Positions 14,924-16,610 of a DNA stretch of 16,610 nucleotides are shown in pieces; positions within the stretch are counted from its first letter, which is position 1; every line of letters begins with the position of its first letter. Source of the stretch: Candidatus Desantisbacteria bacterium CG1_02_49_89 (GTDB lineage: Bacteria; Desantisbacteria; UBA1551); NCBI GenBank assembly GCA_001871075.1, contig MNUP01000004.1:1-16610 (forward strand), read 5' to 3'. The translations under genes and the position numbers were made by a program. The notes beneath the pieces are model-generated. The model saw only the letters and a program-made list of their open reading frames with translations. It did no database searches and was not told the DNA's origin.

Positions 14924-15595
14924 ATGGAACGCCACTTTGACGAGGAACTAAAGGAACTTAAGAACAGGCTCCTGTACGCGGCAGGACTCGCTGAAACGAT
15001 GATCTCGGACTCTGTAAAAGCTCTTACCGAGCGCAGGGGTGTGATCATTGACGAGGTTAATAAGAAAGAAGATGAGCTGAACCTGCTTGAGATAGAGATA
15101 GACGACAGGGCGATAAAAATGATGGCCCTGCACCAGCCGGCAGCGGTTGACCTGAGGTTCCTTGTTTCAGCGCTCAAGATCAACACCGAGATCGAGCGCA
15201 TGGGAGACATGGCAATAAATATCTGCGACGCTGCCAGAGAACTTTTAAAACAGCCACCGCTTAAGCCCCTGATAGACATACCCAGGATGGCGCAGATTAC
15301 CGGTCAGATGATCAAAGACAGCCTTGATGCGTTCGTCAGGCAGGACGCGGAACTCGCCAAATCAGTCTGCAAAAGGGATGATGAAGTGGATGACCTGAAA
15401 GACCAGATCTTCAGGGAGCTCCTGACATATATGATGTCTGACCCCAACACGATAGAAAGAGCCATGGACCTGATCCTGGTCTCCCGCCATCTTGAGCGCA
15501 TAGCGGACCACACCACGAACATAGGCGAGGAAGTCATCTTCATGGTCCAGGGCAAGGACATCAGGCACCACATAGAAGAGAAGAAACAGAATTAA
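14924..15595 (+). CDS. phoU: Phosphate uptake regulator PhoU
   Basis: PhoU restrains Pst uptake and, where a PhoR-type kinase exists, links transporter state to signalling. The 223-residue all-helical protein has the family's two three-helix bundles, each with a metal-binding ExxxD motif: EIERMGD (Glu91 to Asp95) and LERIADHTTN (Glu191 to Asp195). MMALHQPAAVDLRFL and the N-terminal HFDEELKELKNRLL are typical. The ATG has a strong GGAGG (14914-14918) five bases upstream. It is the last classical pst gene, and arsM follows after only 13 bp, so the two are almost certainly cotranscribed. No phoR or phoB is in the window. Confidence 0.96.
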   Translation: MERHFDEELKELKNRLLYAAGLAETMISDSVKALTERRGVIIDEVNKKEDELNLLEIEIDDRAIKMMALHQPAAVDLRFLVSALKINTEIERMGDMAINICDAARELLKQPPLKPLIDIPRMAQITGQMIKDSLDAFVRQDAELAKSVCKRDDEVDDLKDQIFRELLTYMMSDPNTIERAMDLILVSRHLERIADHTTNIGEEVIFMVQGKDIRHHIEEKKQN

Positions 15596-15608
15596 AGCGA
15601 GGTGTAAA

Positions 15609-16451
15609 ATGAAAGAGGAAAAAATAAAGAAAGTGATAAGAGAGGGCTATGGCAGGATAGCGAAGGGAAAAAGCACCTGCTGCGGGCCGAAAAAATCCTG
15701 CTGCGAAGGCGGTTCCATAGCCGAGATTGTCAGTAAAAACATAGGGTACACCGACGAGGAACTCGGTTCGGTCCCTGAAGGCGCAAACCTGGGCCTGGGC
15801 TGCGGAAACCCCACAGCGCTTGCGTCCTTAAAGGAAGGTGAAACCGTCGTTGACCTCGGCTCAGGCGCCGGGCTTGACTGTTTCCTCGCAGCGGACAAGG
15901 TCGGCGCGAAAGACCGGGTCATAGGCATAGATATGACGCCTGAAATGGTCAAGAAAGCCAGGGAAAACGCAGGAAAAGGCAGATACGCGAACGTGGAATT
16001 CAGGCTGGGCGAGATAGAGAAACTGCCGGTTGACAGCAATTCCGTTGACGTTATCATTTCCAACTGCGTGATCAACCTTTCTCCGGACAAGCTAAAAGTC
16101 TTCGCAGAAGCGTTCAGGGTCTTAAAGCCCGGCGGAAGGCTGATGGTCTCGGACATCGTTTTATTAAAAGAACTTCCGGACCTGATCAAAAAGTCTGTGG
16201 CGGCATACGTCGGCTGCCTCGCGGGCGCGATGATGAAGGAAGACTACATTGAAGCGGTAAGGGGCGCGGGCTTTAAGGAAGTAAAAATATCGGGCGAGGC
16301 GGCTTTCCCGGTTGAGGACATAATCAGCGACCCGGTGGCGCAGGCGATCATCAAGACGATCAGGATGCCAGAGGAAAAAATAAAGGAATTCGCGAGCTCT
16401 GTCGTGAGCATAAAGATTTCGGCAATAAAGGGGACGGGTTCATTTAAATAA
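15609..16451 (+). CDS. arsM: Arsenite S-adenosylmethionine methyltransferase
   Basis: ArsM methylates As(III) with S-adenosylmethionine, giving methylated and volatile arsenicals. The 280-residue protein has the class I methyltransferase motif VVDLGSGAGLDCFLAA and a downstream IGIDMTPEMVKKAREN. The arsenic-binding cysteines expected for the family are visible: Cys65 (LGLGCGNP), Cys153 (SNCVINLS) and Cys203 (YVGCLAG), the last two 50 residues apart as in the well-studied algal enzyme. An N-terminal CCGPKKSCC (24-32) adds two vicinal cysteine pairs. GAGG (15599-15602) lies six bases before the ATG. It is 13 bp behind phoU. No arsR, arsC or arsenite pump is in the window. The last codons (GTGSFK) and the stop lie inside a perfect palindrome, so the C-terminal tail is partly repeat-derived. 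Confidence 0.93.
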   Translation: MKEEKIKKVIREGYGRIAKGKSTCCGPKKSCCEGGSIAEIVSKNIGYTDEELGSVPEGANLGLGCGNPTALASLKEGETVVDLGSGAGLDCFLAADKVGAKDRVIGIDMTPEMVKKARENAGKGRYANVEFRLGEIEKLPVDSNSVDVIISNCVINLSPDKLKVFAEAFRVLKPGGRLMVSDIVLLKELPDLIKKSVAAYVGCLAGAMMKEDYIEAVRGAGFKEVKISGEAAFPVEDIISDPVAQAIIKTIRMPEEKIKEFASSVVSIKISAIKGTGSFK

Positions 16452-16469
16452 ATGAACCCGTCCCCTTTT
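16427..16469 (+). terminator. Strong palindromic terminator spanning the arsM stop codon
   Basis: A perfect 20-bp inverted repeat (16427-16446 with 16449-16468) with a 2-base centre and a GGGGACGGGTTC core, ending in TTTT (16466-16469). The arsM TAA (16449-16451) is in its 3' arm. It should end the pst-phoU-arsM transcript. Its symmetry also lets it serve the opposite strand, and its form resembles REP palindromes. Confidence 0.85.
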
Positions 16470-16589
16470 AACAAAAGGCGCTTATCCCCTATAGTCCTAA
16501 TATTAAACCGGGACTAACATGGGGGACTTTACTTTTTGCGCATGAAAAACATGTCCGAAACATGCACATAAAAAATGCATATAAAAAAC

Positions 16590-16610
16590 TTGACAAAAAG
16601 AGATTATTAT
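16590..16610 (+). promoter_or_regulatory. Partial promoter (-35 box) at the right edge
   Basis: TTGACA at 16590-16595 is a perfect -35 box; a -10 box at 16-18 bp spacing would fall just outside the window. The 120 bp before it (16470-16589) hold no ORF, a TAGTCC/GGACTA inverted pair and several CATG/ATGCAT words. It probably serves a + strand gene beyond the edge. Confidence 0.45.

Overview
The window is about 16.6 kb of bacterial DNA carrying thirteen protein genes, all on the + strand. Coding DNA is moderately GC-rich. The spacers are unusually full of short dispersed repeats and palindromes. This genome style, a Gram-negative-type PstS lipoprotein and ordinary bacterial versions of every enzyme suggest a candidate-phylum bacterium, perhaps Omnitrophota or a relative. 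The phylum is a guess from style, not a match to any database.

Layout. (1) 2-2257: 3' part of a family GH38 alpha-mannosidase that runs off the left edge. (2) 2258-2673: non-coding, with an inverted-repeat element, a consensus sigma70 promoter, an intrinsic terminator with a hexaloop and a competing hairpin, forming a leader for what follows. (3) 2674-9310: hisH, hisF, guaA, pyrG and purF. Four of the five carry a glutaminase domain, and HisF takes the ammonia made by HisH. The block is thus grouped by chemistry (glutamine amide transfer) rather than by pathway. (4) 9639-10340: a GAF-ANTAR protein, a sensor fused to an RNA-binding antitermination domain. (5) 10428-15595: a phosphate uptake operon, pstS-pstC-pstA-pstB1-pstB2-phoU. 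(6) 15609-16451: an arsenite methyltransferase (arsM) 13 bp behind phoU. (7) The right edge holds a strong palindromic terminator and a -35 box for a gene outside the window.

How the genes may work together. The amidotransferases consume glutamine. The leader terminator at 2496-2529 has loop AATGGA, with A at loop position 1 and G at position 4, the pattern known for ANTAR target RNAs, and an ANTAR protein is encoded at the end of the block. A nitrogen- or glutamine-responsive antitermination circuit is a reasonable hypothesis, but only one hexaloop hairpin is visible where the known target has two. In the pst operon the two ATPases are complementary degenerates. PstB1 keeps the LSGGQ signature but has lost the Q-loop glutamine and H-loop histidine. 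PstB2 keeps those but has LPLYQ in place of LSGGQ. This predicts an obligate heterodimer with one competent and one dead ATP site. ArsM beside the phosphate importer fits arsenate entering through Pst.

A second theme is repeat invasion. Repeat-like DNA fills most gaps, including those inside the pst operon. It also enters coding sequence: 66 in-frame codons in hisF, a heptanucleotide array in the mannosidase, and a palindrome that spans the end of arsM.
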